DNA of 64,000 nt from assembly GCA_021234155.1 (NCBI GenBank), contig JAJEKV010000004.1:14891159-14955158 (forward strand). Direction: 5' to 3'. The notes beneath the pieces were generated by a model. It made no database searches. It worked only from the letters and a program-made list of their open reading frames with translations, and was not told the DNA's origin. Below are positions 1 to 12,386 of this stretch, in pieces. Source of the stretch: Isoetes taiwanensis. Lineage: Eukaryota; Streptophyta; Lycopodiopsida; Isoetales; Isoetaceae. The translations under genes and the position numbers were made by a program. How positions within the stretch are numbered: the first letter of the stretch is position 1; each line of letters starts with the position of its first letter.

Positions 1-92
1 CCAGCATATGCTGGGCATATGCCGGCATATACCTGGATATGCCCACATACCCACATAAACGAGGGTTTGCCCCCTAGGGGCAACCCAAAAAG
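1..92 (+). repeat. Dispersed repeat family A, copy 1
   Basis: This stretch is rich in CATATGC-like words and ends in a GAGGGTTTGCCCC...GGGGCAACCC hairpin. It matches 13527-13614 almost base for base and more loosely 6163-6225 and 52818-52856. It has no coding content beyond a chance reading frame. It may be a fragment of an unidentified mobile element. The window edge may cut it. Confidence 0.6.
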
Positions 93-164
93 GGATCGTC
101 TCTGTCTAAATTGGCAAAACTGTATACACAAGATTCTCGTGGTGGAAAGTAACCAGCAACACAA

Positions 165-1731
165 AGTTTACCATATTGTCCAAGTATTTCACTCTAAATA
201 TACTGAAGTGATGCCATTTTATCTAAGACTGTCACTAAATGTGTGAATTCATGTCTTGTGACATTCCATATAAGTATACGGTATACATATACCTAACCTG
301 ATACGTCACCAAGGTATTTGGACCATTGGGGACTAACCTAAAAGGGATTATTGGGATGAAACTAACATAAGTAGACCAACTAATAGTATTAATTAGCCAA
401 ATAGGCTAATTAGAGTGTGCCACTTGGCCTAACTCAATTGGCCAAGGGCAGGTTGCCATCTTTTGGTGGCAAATTGGGCTCCCAACCCAATTTTGCCCCA
501 AATTCGAGTTTGAAAGGATGAGGGAGGAAGGAGCATGGTAAATTGCAACACCTAACACCAGTTCTATGGATGTTCTTGAGACAATGGATCCAAACCATGA
601 CACAGTCGGGCTTTTAGGTAGTTGTGTGCTATTCTAACCCTTGTTTGAGTAGATGGATGATTAGATTCTATTCTATAATCTACTTATGATGATGACGGAT
701 GTTTGTATTTGATTCTGTCTTCTCTTTCTGTTCCTTCTGTGTTGTATGGGATTAAGGGGGGTAGAGACCTAAAAGCTATCTAGATTTAGTGATGCTCCTA
801 GCTAGAACCCTCTTAAACCCCAAAGAATGCGACTTGTGCACAAGAGCCCACCGGATGTGGGATGCTATGATGTGATTCAAAGACCAAATAACAAGTATGA
901 TGGTGAATCGAGGGTGGGAGTCTTGCCCTGGCCGGCTTCTGGGACTCCTATAGGTGCTAGGCTTATAGCCCGATCCTTGAGAAGAGCGGGTATGGTCCGA
1001 CACTCCACAATTCGCAGGTTCACGTGCCAAATGTTATGTGGACGCTCGAACTTCGAATGAAGCGGTGAGCCTACTTTAGATTTAGGGGAGTAAGTCGGTG
1101 TATCAGCGGGGGTCAGGGTGGCACGTGTTCTTTAGCACACCGGGGATCCCATCATGCTCGGGGAGGACGCCTCGACGGCTTGCCTCATCGATTGAGGAGA
1201 TGTAACCGAGTAGTTCCATGGGGTGGTTCCATGGGGCTAGCTATCACGCCATGGCATGTTTCAACCTATCTGCAAAGTGTGTGGGAGGGGCGGATGGAGT
1301 GGACTACCATAGCTATTGTTCTATGTCACCCAACGCCATTGTTATGATTCTATCTGTTATCCGGCCTTGACTTGTCCGATTGACCTCATGAGTATGAGCC
1401 GGGGTAGAGCCCTCATTTATGATGCATTTCCTTTGCTATGTTGGTATTCTGTTGTATTCTTATGGATGATGATGGGCCACCCTTCGTGGTGGTATATTAT
1501 TTATTTGCATCATTGCCAGGTGCTAACCTTGTATGTACGCTTCCGCTATATAGGATTCCCATAGAAGGCGTGGGACGAATGACACCTCCCTGTCCTTCAC
1601 CCGGACACTTGCCCATCATAAGTGGTCCGAGTCAGACGGAGGGCCTTTCTATGGTGGTATCGTCACCATGGAAGAGGGGATTTCCCGTATTTATATGACG
1701 GGAGCATCGTATAGGTTTGGGGAGCGTCACA
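165..1731 (+). repeat. Large LTR of a retrotransposon (solo or 3' LTR)
   Basis: The segment is homologous along its whole length, in inverted orientation, to 62409-64000. Shared blocks include the GGTAGAGACCT segment near 760, the GGGAGGGGCGGATGGAGTGGACTACC region near 1285 and the GAGCGTCACA end at 1722-1731. The right-hand copy is followed by a primer-binding site, which identifies the family as LTRs and fixes the 3' boundary at CA/1731. No primer site follows this copy, so it is a solo LTR or the 3' LTR of an element lying to the left of the window. The 5' boundary is uncertain (about 100-170). The two copies are clearly diverged, so the family is old here. Confidence 0.65.
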
Positions 1732-3424
1732 TGTCTAACATAGCAAGCAATGCCACCAAAACCTTTAAGCCTCCATTCTTATTTATTCCATACTGAATGC
1801 ATCATTATAAGGCTTCAAGTTTGATCTAGTCAAGACTTTCCATGACATAGTTTCAGGTTGGAAGGCATGTTGCAAATCATATTTTCGGCTTCCTCTAGTG
1901 ATTTTATTCTTCTCAATAAATCCACTATACAATTAAAGTGTTGCAATGTTGATGTTATATTGTAGACTCCACTGATTACAGTAAATATGTGGTAGCCCTC
2001 CCACAATAACCCAACATACAACATGCTGAAAGATGGCATTCAAAAGTTATTTCATTGGATCTTATGCTTCCAATTGCTTCTAAACTTATGGAACTTGAAC
2101 AAACATCATGATAAAGCCATTTTTTCATGGGCATTGAGCTCTTTGGAGTAGCAAATTTAGAGGCTCCAATTAATTAAATCTTGCATTTTATCAAGTAGAG
2201 CATGCATTGATATGATGGATCTTGCTCTGGTGGTAAGAATTGAACTTATACAGAAGGTTTGGCATAGAGGCTAGGGTTGGATGCCTTTTGATAAACATCC
2301 CATGACTCAGGGACTGGATGCCTTGCCATAAAAAGCCTCTAACTCTGAAACAGATGGAGCAAAATAAGCTTAATTTAAGAATATGCTTTTCTCCGATCTC
2401 CAGCGCAGATGAAAGTGCTATTTGAAATGTGGACTGCCATCTATGGTCTTGGCAGCACTAAAATGGTTTGGATTGATGCAACTGCATGTTTCAAGGAATT
2501 TCTCTAAATAAGATTACATTTAGTGTGTAACAGCATAGGGGCTATAGATGAGGGTAGATGATGTTAAGGTTTGGCATAAAATTTGAGGCATTTTGCTTCC
2601 TTGCATTTTAGAAGGACTGAAGTGTGTATTTCCTGACTTACAAACTCGGCTAAGCATTAGATTTGAATATATTCCCAAATATTATTGTAAACAATGGAGA
2701 ATGGCATTGTTTGCAAAATATTGTCACCAAACTGGATTTTCTGCAAATGCTTTGAAGGTTTTATTCTCTTCATCTAAAGAAATGCTTTATCTTTGAAATA
2801 AATTATAACATTTTTTGATGTCACTATAGGATACGTATCAAATCTGAATCCATTTGGAAAAGCTGGAGGTTTGAAATGCAAAGTTACTGAGATGCTAGCC
2901 ATGCAATTGTGGCAGGAATGATGATAGGGCTTGCGTTTTAAGATATGATATGAATATATATAACCAAACGTAAAAGTGAAACTAGTATTCATGGTAAACA
3001 AGGTGTTGTCCTTCGATGGACCAAGAGTGTGTTTTCGTGGTTTCTATTTCGTCATTTTTTGTTGCATCTTTTTTTGTTTTGTATGAAGCCATGTGAATGC
3101 TATGAATACATGGTGTCGTTTTATTAGCACAGGAGTTTTGAGTTTTGTTTATGAGGCTGTGCAGGTCAAAAAGCAAAATAGGTCCACTCAACAGTTAAAT
3201 TTGTATTTGGTTATGAATAAACATATGCACATTTAATCCTTAAGATTGAAAACAATTATGCACACTTAGCACCCCTAAGATTGGGAACAATCATCAGCAT
3301 CAAGTCTATCTCATATTTCTGATTATAGGGGTTAAATGCCTGTCAATAGGAACCTAGCTCTCCTAAGGAGGTTGCTAAGCCCTTATACTAGCGGCAATCA
3401 TATCCAATAAGGCTAAACTCTTGC
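1732..3424. other. AT-rich DNA with no recognisable gene
   Basis: Reading frames are short and match no family I know. I see no clear repeats, RNA genes or transposon ends. Confidence 0.5.
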
Positions 3425-3435
3425 ATTTCCAAGTA

Positions 3436-4893
3436 GAGAAAAACTACAAACTACCCTTATGTTTTGATAAATTTTGCCACATACCCCTAACTTTTCAGAA
3501 ATTTATGGAATGCCCTTGGTCAACATACAATGTATTTTGTAGTTTTGATAATTGTTCAAATACCCTTACGTTTTAGGTTAATTCCTCAAATGCCCTTATG
3601 TTCCCTTATGTGCCCTTATGTTTCCTCAAAATCTTCCTCAAATGCCCTTATGTGCCGCGAGAAGCGAGACTATGTGCCTGTTGCTAGTTACAGGTTATTG
3701 AAGATGAAAGCCATACTCTTCTGAGTTGCCCTGCTTTTGAGATAGTCCGTAATCATTTTTTGACCTTAGCATTCCATTCCACGCTTCCACAACTTCTCAG
3801 AGCACCATCTGTGCATGACTTGGCATTATATATACTTGAGGTTCTAGATAAACGTCTGCAATTACTGAGCCCTCAGTAGTCATTATCTCCACTTATCTAG
3901 TATCATCATTACTGCAAAGGTTTTTCCCTTGAAAACCTTTCGAGGCATGGGTTTTTTAATCCTAGTAGTAATGATTGCACTAGCCCATTGTATGAGTCCC
4001 ATGACCTATTGGTCTCCGTGGACATTAAAAAATCTATTCTATTCTATTCTATTCTATTCCTCTATCTATGTAAAGTAAATCTCCTCTAGACATGCTTATA
4101 GATCAGATTAATGAATATAGATGTGCCTATAGACAGATATATTGTGTAATTTGAACCAGAGAGATTCCAAGTTTCTAGAAACAAAGTTACTACTCATGCG
4201 AAATTCATGTGAAAGAAAGAAATGCATGGCAAAAAAATGATGCAAAATTCAAAACTGACCTTTTTCTAGAAAAGGATTTTGTTTTTGGGTTTCAAATTCA
4301 AGAGAGATTTCAGATTCTAGCTTCAATTTCAGTAATTTTGGATCCTTGTTCCAGGAAATCGTGGCAAAGATCTGCGGCAAATTTCTGATCCGTGGCAGAT
4401 GTCCTTACTGACACTAATAACTGTGGTTGGAGCTTAAGAATCGATGATGGGTTAACTAGGGTTAAGGGATGGCAATAGTCTGCTCCTTTTACAGTCGGAA
4501 TCGAATCCTTGCTCCAATGGTATCGCTACAACATCATGGCAATAACAAGAATCGCAACCATGTGGCAAATTTCTGCGGCAAATTTCTTTGTCGCTATTGA
4601 TTGTGGCAAAATCAGAACCGCTGTTGAAGAATGTTGTCGATGATGGCAAAAGAATCGATAGCAGCACTCTTGCTGCTAGTGTGAAGCACCGAAAAAGCAC
4701 AAGCCTTTTGTAGAAAAAGGCGGGAGCGAAAACGAACCGCTTGCAGAAGGGCATCTGAAGAAATACGCAAAATACAAGGGCATCTTGTGATATACGAAAT
4801 TCTATGAGGCCGAATACATTGACAAGGGGCATTCCATAAATTTTTGAAAAGTTAGGGGTATGTGGCAAAATTTGACAATACATAAGGGTGTAG
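3436..4893. mobile_element. Non-autonomous Mutator-like element with long inverted ends
   Basis: Two inverted ends (about 3436-3550 and 4775-4893) share a block of the type TTTTGCCACATACCCCTAAC followed by TTATGGAATGCCC. The element is flanked by a perfect 11-bp direct repeat, ATTTCCAAGTA, at 3425-3435 and 4894-4904. Target duplications of 9-11 bp and long inverted repeats beginning GAGAAAA are typical of plant Mutator-like elements. No transposase is visible inside, so it is non-autonomous. The left arm carries a short tandem run of AAATGCCCTTATG words. A LINE 3' end (about 3661-4059) is nested inside. The remainder (4066-4740) has repeated GGCAAATTTCTG words and no identifiable captured gene. 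Confidence 0.75.
3661..4059 (+). mobile_element. 5'-truncated LINE: ORF2 C-terminus, 3' UTR and (ATTCT)n tail
   Basis: The reading frame starting near 3670 has the zinc-finger end of a LINE reverse transcriptase (zf-RVT type): C-A-C-C, then VIEDESHTLLSCPAFEIV and a helical tail ending LDKRLQLLSPQ and a stop at about 3879. One premature stop lies just before the IEDE motif. A short 3' UTR follows, with a stem-loop GGTTTT/AAAACC at about 3919-3937, the block CCTATTGGTCTCCGTGGAC and TTAAAAAATCT, and then an (ATTCT)n tail at 4034-4059. The same 3' end occurs at 26.9 kb and in diverged form at 46.4 and 23.9 kb. It is a dead-on-arrival insertion inside the Mutator-like element. Confidence 0.75.
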
Positions 4894-5144
4894 ATTTCCA
4901 AGTATTTCATCAAGCCACTGTATTATATGTTATGTATTGGAATAAGGATCGACATGTAGGAGTGTTATAGCTAATTATCATCTTCAAACACTAGCTTCTA
5001 GCCCATGGCTTAGCTTCACAATATGTATAAATTAATAGATTCATTATGGCCCTTCCCACTAAGAACTTGGATCCGATAGCTTAACACCCAATGGGAAGAA
5101 CACATTCTCAGTCAAAAGATCAACTTACTATAGCACCACCAAAC

Positions 5145-5280
5145 ATGCCTTTCACAAATACTTCTCCGAAGTCGGGTTCCTTGCTTGGAATAAATGAACA
5201 CTCAAGATCTCTAAAGATGCCCTTTACAAATAGTTCTCCAGAGTTTGATAGGTCAAGTTCCCTTGCCCTGAAGAAATGAT
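5145..5280. repeat. Two-unit tandem repeat
   Basis: Two units of about 70-76 bp share ATGCC(T)TTYACAAATA, TTCTCC and a later CCTTG...GAA..AATGA block. On the minus strand the units read as repeated GE(L/V)FVKG(I/M)F peptides. No family is recognised. Confidence 0.55.
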
Positions 5281-5769
5281 CATTCACATTCATTACTAGC
5301 ATCTCTATTTGGCATGCTATGACCAAGTGGTTTTACATACGAACAAATCTTGAATCAACTTCATAATTCAAAAATGAAAGAGGCTACAATGAGCATAAAA
5401 ATTAAGGCACGAAGGATTATCCATTTTCAGAATCATCCTATGCTGCAAAAGTACATTGCAGGCTTACATGAATGATGTTAACTTCTTAATGCAAGTTGTT
5501 ACATGAATTACCTATTGAAACAAAGCAACTTCCCAAACTGCAAGCTCGACCAATACCAGATGCACTTCATAATCACCATCCATGCATCACCACAGTCCAA
5601 TGATGATTGGGATCCACATCTACTAAAACTTACAACGTTTGTTAACAAAGGAATATGCTAACGTTCCAGCTGAATACATTGTGTTCTATCAAACATCTGT
5701 GCAAACATCTGTGTTGCTGCATACAATCAAGATGAAACAACATTCAATCTGCAGATTAATGCATATGTA

Positions 5770-5880
5770 ATAGACAATCAATAACTCTTGTAACATACTA
5801 TTTGCAATTGATCAATAACTCTTGTAACATAGAGTTATTGATCAATAACTCTTGTAACATACTATTTGCAACTGATCTTT
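5770..5880. repeat. Short direct and inverted repeat cluster
   Basis: The words CAATAACTCTTGTAACATA and CTATTTGCAA recur three and two times, and an inverted GAGTTATTGATC lies between them. The segment could fold into a hairpin. No coding content is seen. Confidence 0.6.
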
Positions 5881-6162
5881 TCCAACGGTTGTCTAGGTGA
5901 TTCGTTAAGATGTAAAATCTAGCTTACAATTGCAACATTTGAAATCAAGATATCTCTATGGTCATTTCAACATTTCTTATTACACCATACGGTATTAAGT
6001 TTACTCTTCAAGCCAAGTTGTAGCTAACTTAAGAGCCAGCATATAGCTAACTTAATCATTAAATAAAAAAATAATAAGATAAAAGAAACAAGGTGCTGCG
6101 CACGGAGGGTTGCCCTCCGTGACCCGGGAGTGAAATGGCTTAAATCACACTTCAAAGTCATG

Positions 6163-6225
6163 TTTTCGAGCATATACTGATATATACTTGGAATATGCCA
6201 CAAACCCACATGGATGAGGGTAAAT
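6163..6225 (+). repeat. Dispersed repeat family A, diverged copy
   Basis: CATATACTGATATATACTTGG followed by ATATGCCACAAACCCACATGGATGAGGG parallels the family A consensus at 1-92 with substitutions. It is preceded at 6095-6130 by a GGAGGGTTGCCCTCC palindrome. Confidence 0.4.
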
Positions 6226-8452
6226 ATAATATAGCTGGCATAGGATCTGTAAGACCACAAGGAAAGCTATACCTCAAAGCCAATCAACTCTCAGTCTCCA
6301 GGATGGATGGATGGATGGAGCTAAAAAAAGGTAGCAGTTAAAAGAGCAGCCAAGCCAGTTGAAACTTTTGGCATAAGATGAAGTTTAAACTTTTTGTGGC
6401 ATGCGATGTAGTTCTTGTTTTCCTGGCAATGGAAATGGCATTAACTATATCTAAAATTTGCCTTTGAAGTACTTGAAGCAATAATCAAATGCTTCAAGTA
6501 CTTGGTAGTAGATTGTTCATCTGTGTCAATCATACTATTGTCCAGAAATATTTGGCATCCTAGGAATTGGTGCCCTAGTGGTGCATCGCTCATCTCTCAA
6601 TAACCAAAATCTTTTCCTAGCTGTTGTCATCATTGTTGTTATGGATAAGGTATGTCTGGTTGCTTTTGTGTATCTATGGAAGCCCGTGGTACTCTCTGTG
6701 ATGGGTGTTGCTAATATTTCACAATTGCTAATTGATCCCACGATATTGTAATAAAAATTATACTTATTTTTCTATGATGTCGAAATGTCACACAAATCCT
6801 CTATACATCATCACATGTATATGCTATCGCATCTACATAGATGCTATGTAGACAAAATGAATTAATCATCATCCACAAGACTAAGGGATATTGCAATCAC
6901 CACAATGAGCAAGGACTTTGCGAATAAAACAATAAGTCTCAATTCAATATGAGCCAGATCTGATCAACCTGTTTTGCATTTTTACATATGTTCACTTTGG
7001 GCTTGTTAATGATGCATTATATTTACAAGAAATTTATCGCGAACATTTCTTTAGTTCAAACCTGTGCAGTTGAACCCACTGTTAAAGTCCAACGTTTGAC
7101 AATGCAATGCCTGCTTAGCAAAAAGGAAGCTAACTTTGCCAAGGAACACATTCATTGTTTATACAAAGAAAGTTAGAAGCAAATAACAATACATTAAACT
7201 AGGGATCTACTAGGTGCCAAGTTTATGGTTTGGCCAGATAGTCCCATTTGAGCCCTTAATCAAAAGGTTTAGTGCTTTATAAAAGAGGGGGTTGTTGGGG
7301 GAATGATTTTGGAGACAACACACAAAAGAATTTTTTTACTTTGAACAATAAAATGAATGAAAAGACACAATCATTTTCTAAGGATTACGAACAATAAGAA
7401 TGAATCTATGTACAATTATAAATGAACCTTGAGGATTATGAAAAAAAAATGAATCTTTGTACAACTGCAAATGAATCTTTTTACAATTGCAAACCTCCAA
7501 AATCAGAGTCCCATGTAACAGCAATGCAAGCAATCTATGTAGAGGAATGTGGAAGAAAAGAATCCTATAATATACACTCTAAAGCCTTGAGCTTTTTCCT
7601 CACCACCCATACCATACTTCTGAAAACCAAAACAACAAAGTTAAAATTCTGTGAAGAAAGTGGTGCACAAAGGGCCACTTGGGAAGCAACAACTTACTGA
7701 AAAATCATCCATGCCCCCCAAGTCAAAATTGTCAACTGGCAACAAGAAGCAATTTTATTAGCCAATTTACCAATGCCAGATGATGATGGTGATAATGATG
7801 TTAATGTGCATAATAGCCTCTTCTTTTATGTTTGGTAACCTAGTTCAACTGTATGTTGACTTAAATGCAAAACTTCCAATCCTCTTTGGATTCTACCTGC
7901 CCTAGTCCACACAAATGCTGATTGATCCCTCTGGATCCTATGGCAATGCGAGCTCATTGACATAAAATGAAGATCGAGTTATTTCACACTTAAGCTAACT
8001 ATTACAATACATACATGAGTTCCTATAGCAAAGAACCGACCAATACATTCCAAAATGCACAACTCGGGCATACCCCATTTAGGGCCAGCTAAATGAGCAG
8101 CCCAAAAATAAAGTCATTGTAGAAAAGGATATTGCCAGAGTCTTGAATAATGTCTGCACAGCAAAGTTAAGTCCAAGTTAAATTAAACTCAGCTTATATG
8201 CCCAACATTTCTTTCAAACCTAAGACCATCAATTGAGGCTTTTGATAAATCCATACAAAGGCCTTTGTCATACTAATATGTAGCATAATAACAGGGGTTT
8301 CTTTTTGTATTTTTGTACTTTTCCCCCAAGGTTTTTATATGATTTCATGGATGTATTTGATGAGGCATACTAATTAGTATATCTAGAGTGCGCATACGCT
8401 TGAACTAATTTTGATGCCTATATCCAATGGTTTAGACCCACATATCATATAT

Positions 8453-8518
8453 TTCCTTTTTTTTTAAACTGTATTTTCTTATCACTTCCTTTTTTTTTAA
8501 ACTGTATTTTCTTATCAC
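8453..8518. repeat. 33-bp perfect tandem duplication
   Basis: A 33-bp unit made of TTCC, a T-run and AAACTGTATTTTCTTATCAC occurs twice head to tail, with at most a one-base difference in the T-run. It is a recent local duplication. Confidence 0.8.
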
Positions 8519-9059
8519 ATCCTGCTCGACATGCAAGGCTCGAGATAACCCATTTTAGGGTTTATGCGTTTAGGGTTATGTTCATGTTTGGTGCGGGCGT
8601 ATAATTCCCTCATGTATAATAACGAAGACATGGGGGCTCTGTACTCTTCTTGAAATTCATTGCAGCAATGTTGGCGGAGCATCTCATGTCATTCCAGTTT
8701 AATCTTTTTCCAGCACCCCTGGTCCCATCCCCCATCAAGATACGAATCTGCCCTGCTAGCAGTATGCAACCTTCTTGGCATATGCAAATGCATGCTGTCT
8801 CTGCATCTGAGAATAGGTCTTAGTTGATGCCCCTCCAAGATCCAAGCAACCATTGCTATCTCTTCAAGGCATTCTCCCACGGCCCTTTGTTACAAAAAGC
8901 AGCAGCTGCGCACCATTGGGGACAGCCACGGCAGAACAATCGGAAGTTTGAAATAGATTGCTTCACTACCGATGCCACATGGAATTCTCGCGAACCGTAA
9001 TTTAATTATAACTCCGTGTCCCGAACAACAAACAAATTTCTTATAAAGTGAAGTGAACT

Positions 9060-9236
9060 TATTGCATCAAATGGTTTTGCGGCTTTGGGAATGAACATGC
9101 ATTATCTTGGATTGTCGATTCTGAGGGGATCAACATAGATGATTTTACCTTCTTGATACATCTGAGGATATTTTTGCATCTTGCACAAGCCCCAAAGCTG
9201 ACATCATCTCAAGAGGTCTGTCTTATTTACCAGATT
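9060..9236 (+). pseudogene. Possible PPR-like gene fragment
   Basis: One frame reads GFGNEHALSWIVDSEGINID followed by DFTFL and a helical stretch. This resembles part of a pentatricopeptide repeat of the type found in plant organelle RNA-binding proteins (a helix, then EGI..D.FTF..). Only about one repeat is visible. No start, no further repeats and no intact frame were found, so it would be a small relic. Chance similarity is quite possible. Confidence 0.25.
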
Positions 9237-10724
9237 CTATCTTTGCGGCATGTACTATTCAACTGTTTGTTGCTCTCTGCTTCTATTGAAAACCTTTGGT
9301 TGGTAAAATTAATTGTTATACAATATACAAGCGAGGACTTACAATGCAATATTTAGGGCCGGTTTAGTTTGTTATGGATAGGGAAGGATGTCCTTGAATA
9401 ACATAGATAATTTCACTTTCTTCTATGCGGGACACAATGTGATGTCTACCATAACCCGATATTAGTGGATGGCACATTCGTTTTTTCTTACATGGCCTAG
9501 CCAACCTTTCTGCGGCACCTGACCTCCTTTGAGAAATCCCCCATTATTAGGCTAGAGTTGGAAGTTGACAATGGCATCATGGACACCAGCTCATGTATCG
9601 ATTGTGCCAAAAGCATTTGAGCTCAATATCCACATTTACAATCCGGCTTGTCAACTGCATGCAATCTGCGGTTTCTCTTAGTAAACGCGCCATCATGGCT
9701 CTCCAATGCGGACCTTCACCTGGTCCAATTTGTAGCCCCCTTGCCGGAAGCCTCAAGAGCTCCTGCACCCACACCATATCCAGGGCAAGTGCTTATAAAA
9801 CATGAACATTAACTTGATAGAAATTGGCGGCGACAATGTTCCAAAACAAAACATATTGGTCACACATTGATGACACATTGATTTCTAGGCTATTTGAAAT
9901 TAGTGTGAGGAAGCTTTGAGCAACCCAGATATGATTACGTGGAATATGGTTTTGAAGTCTGCGAATTATGATTCATAGCTATACCATAACATTGGCATTG
10001 TGGTGTGCGAAGTCTAACGGATGCACATCACCGGACCGGATGTAATGCATCGGCCCGACATCATTATGTGCTAGTTTAGGTTGTGATATAGCCCATATAT
10101 TTGTACAATTATTCCAGGTGAGCAGAGGTGGTATTTTTCGGAGGCGTGGCTCGGAATCAAGGCAAGTGGAAAGGTCCAAATGAAAGGGGCCTACACCAAT
10201 TTTGTAGTGTTGTGGCATTGCAATTTCACCTTAATGCTAATTTTTCCCGATGTAAAAAATTTTGGGTTAGCCGTTTGGCATATTCTTTTTATGAAAAGGC
10301 GAGTTTTTCTCGAAAGTATGATAGTTTTATTTGGATGCTATGCTATATTCCACCATTTGCTTTGCATTCGCTAAATTAGAAGAATATGTTAAAAGATGTA
10401 TAGCCGTTGGCTTGGAATGGAATCTTTCATTGAGCGATTAAAAGACACGAGAACGTATGCCAACTTTTGAGTTATGGTGGAATCACAATAGGGTGGGATG
10501 ACTATGAATAACGGGGTTGTCTGCAAAAATTTTTAGCATCACACTATAGGTTGTCAGATAACTCAATTTCAACATGCATGTTTTAAGATATTCTTTATTT
10601 TTTAGATGTGTGCTCGCAATTCTTGGGGTGTGGATATTCACTCAAGGGAGTTTTGGGTTTGTGTATATATTGTCTTGTTTGTTTGTTTGGTTTTGTTTGC
10701 TTTTGTTAGGGCCCGGAGGGCCAA
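9237..10724. other. No recognised gene
   Basis: Mixed-composition DNA. The reading frames at 9577-9805 and 10128-10379 match no family I know. A T/G-rich simple stretch, (TTTG)n-like, lies at about 10675-10705. A word similar to the internal part of the MITE at 10725-11197 (TATTCACTCAAGGGAG) occurs near 10635. Confidence 0.45.
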
Positions 10725-11197
10725 AATTTTTTTTAGTATAACTACCAACACATAACTACCATTAACATTAATTAACGCAAACCATTGCATTCCACACTTA
10801 AAATAAAATTCCCCTTAAACCCCCACAGGGTTTGGGTGCATATTCACGGGGGTGACGTAGAGGCGGCCGAGCCTTCATAATTGTATTTTGCATTTCTGAA
10901 ATCAACACCATATAGTATTACGCTTGAAATCTTATAGTATTTTTGAATCTTGTTATACGATATTATTGCAAATTTTGTACTTGCATACCCCCACAAGCGA
11001 GGATTTTTATAATGCGGTATAGATTAAGGAATAAAGGAATATGCCTATCCAAATCTAGTTGCGGAGTCACCCCCTCGTGTGAATATGCACCCAAACCACA
11101 GGGGGTTTAAGGGGGAATTTTATTTTTAAGTGTGGAATGCAATGGTTTGCGTTAATTAATGTTAATGGTAGTTATGTGTTGGTAGTTATTCTAAAAA
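10725..11197. mobile_element. MITE-like element with roughly 125-bp inverted ends
   Basis: The left end (about 10728-10855) and right end (about 11075-11197) are inverted copies. Reading inward, both run AATAACTACCAACACATAAC, a CATTAACATTAATTAACGC block, CATTGCATTCCACACTTAAA, then CCCCTTAAACCCCC and GGGTGCATATTCAC. The core of about 220 bp codes for nothing. The ends sit in T/A runs, so the target duplication cannot be read. The superfamily is unresolved. A partial relative is at 58170-58320. Confidence 0.75.
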
Positions 11198-11289
11198 AGT
11201 AAATCGAAAAAGATTAATGCAAATTGAGCTTAAATTCAACTATGCTTTCTGTTTTTAGGGCCAGACAAAATGCATCAGTACTCTTGCAA

Positions 11290-12386
11290 AACAAAGCCGT
11301 AATCTGTCATTTTGAGCGGCGTGGCGCATGCTTCTTGAGATAGCTTTTGCACGTCTAAAAGCTTGCACAGTTTTTTTCTGTCTTGTTCGTTTAATCCTGG
11401 ATGAGCCTGCAAGAAAAACAGAGTAAGTTATGGATCAAAGACATATGACAATATTCTTTCTTTGGGCATTGAAACGCTAATAAAAGGCGAATGTGGGGTA
11501 ATCACGGAGACACATAAGGAATTCTTGGTATGTGGGTGTACGCAGAAACACACAATTTTGATTTAAATCTATGCAAGAATGCTAAAGACAACATACATTG
11601 GTTAAATAGAGCAAGAATCAGAAGCATTTTTTGGGTCATCAAGAGTAGCCTGATCCAGCTGCATGCCAATCCTCTGCACATTATGATGCTTTTTTTCATG
11701 TGGTAACATGGCAACAATGGCTTCCACAAATGCACGTTGTTCTTCCTCCATAGTCCAAAAGAGGTATCCAGTTTTCCTTGTGTAAAATTCCGGCTTCTCT
11801 ACCAATCTTTTGTTGATAATCCCTTTTAACGCCCTTTGTGTATAAACCATGAGAATACCACCTATGCTCTTGGAAGGCAAGCCTCTAGAAATCATAGCAG
11901 CTAAAATCCGTTTATAAAATCCATAGACGAAGTGCGAGTCCTCGCCCATCAATATACATTTCGATTACGTGCACGGCTATTGGCATGGAGCACAACCATG
12001 GAATCATTGTATTGAGTATTGCTCACATGCCTTGTCGGCTATGGCGTCTATGCATGTGGTCACAATTTTTAAATCCTGCGCCATGGGGAGCATAGCTTCC
12101 CATACGGCTATGGAATAAAGACCCCTGCGGTGAGATCAAGCTTGGATACTCCATTTATGAAGGCCTCAGTGTGAAATTAGATTGTTGTCGCCATAGTCAT
12201 CTGTCATGTCAAGATCTTTGTCTTTGCACATCTCCCGGCGCATTGGGCGGAGTGATCTCCACATTCGAGGCCATAGCGAAACTTGGTCACCATTTCGAAT
12301 GTTTCTTCCCCTCTGGTATATACGGTAGCCCCATAAGAAGGGCTGAATCCTCGGTTCTTTTTTTTCCTTCCGCTCCTTGACACCAA
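11290..12386 (-). pseudogene. Decayed NPH3/RPT2-family gene
   Basis: NPH3 proteins are plant BTB-NPH3 adaptors for CUL3 ubiquitin ligases in light and auxin signalling. Pieces in order on the minus strand are: GEETFEMVTKFRYG (BTB end, near 12300); MTDDYGDNNLIS then TEAFINGV (about 12130-12215, with a frameshift between); EAMLPMAQDLKIVTTCIDAI (12013-12099); FYKRILAAMISRGL through EAIVAMLP and RIGMQLDQATLDD (11602-11940); and AHPGLNEQDRKKLCKLLDVQ then HAAQNDRLRL (about 11290-11410). The segment between EAIVAMLP and RIGMQLDQATLDD is shorter than in the family. Stops and frameshifts separate most blocks. A TTCTTGCAG acceptor before the AHPGLNE block shows that an intron position survives, so this is a decayed genomic copy and not a retrocopy. 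It ends next to the MITE at 10725-11197. Confidence 0.85.

Larger units (their letters stand above)
4905..9059. other. AT-rich intergenic DNA with small tandem repeats
   Basis: No gene is recognised. The stretch holds the tandem repeats listed separately (5145-5280, 5770-5880, 8453-8518), a diverged family A repeat at 6163-6225, and a (GGAT)n run near 6301-6317. A G+C-richer patch at 8640-8900 reads open on the minus strand but matches nothing I know. Confidence 0.5.

Noticed and set aside
4452-4913. 153-codon minus-strand frame inside the Mutator-like element
   Set aside because: It overlaps the inverted end and shows no transposase or captured-gene domain.
8540-8580. TTTAGGG words suggesting an interstitial telomere
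   Set aside because: Only two or three isolated copies, not a tandem array.
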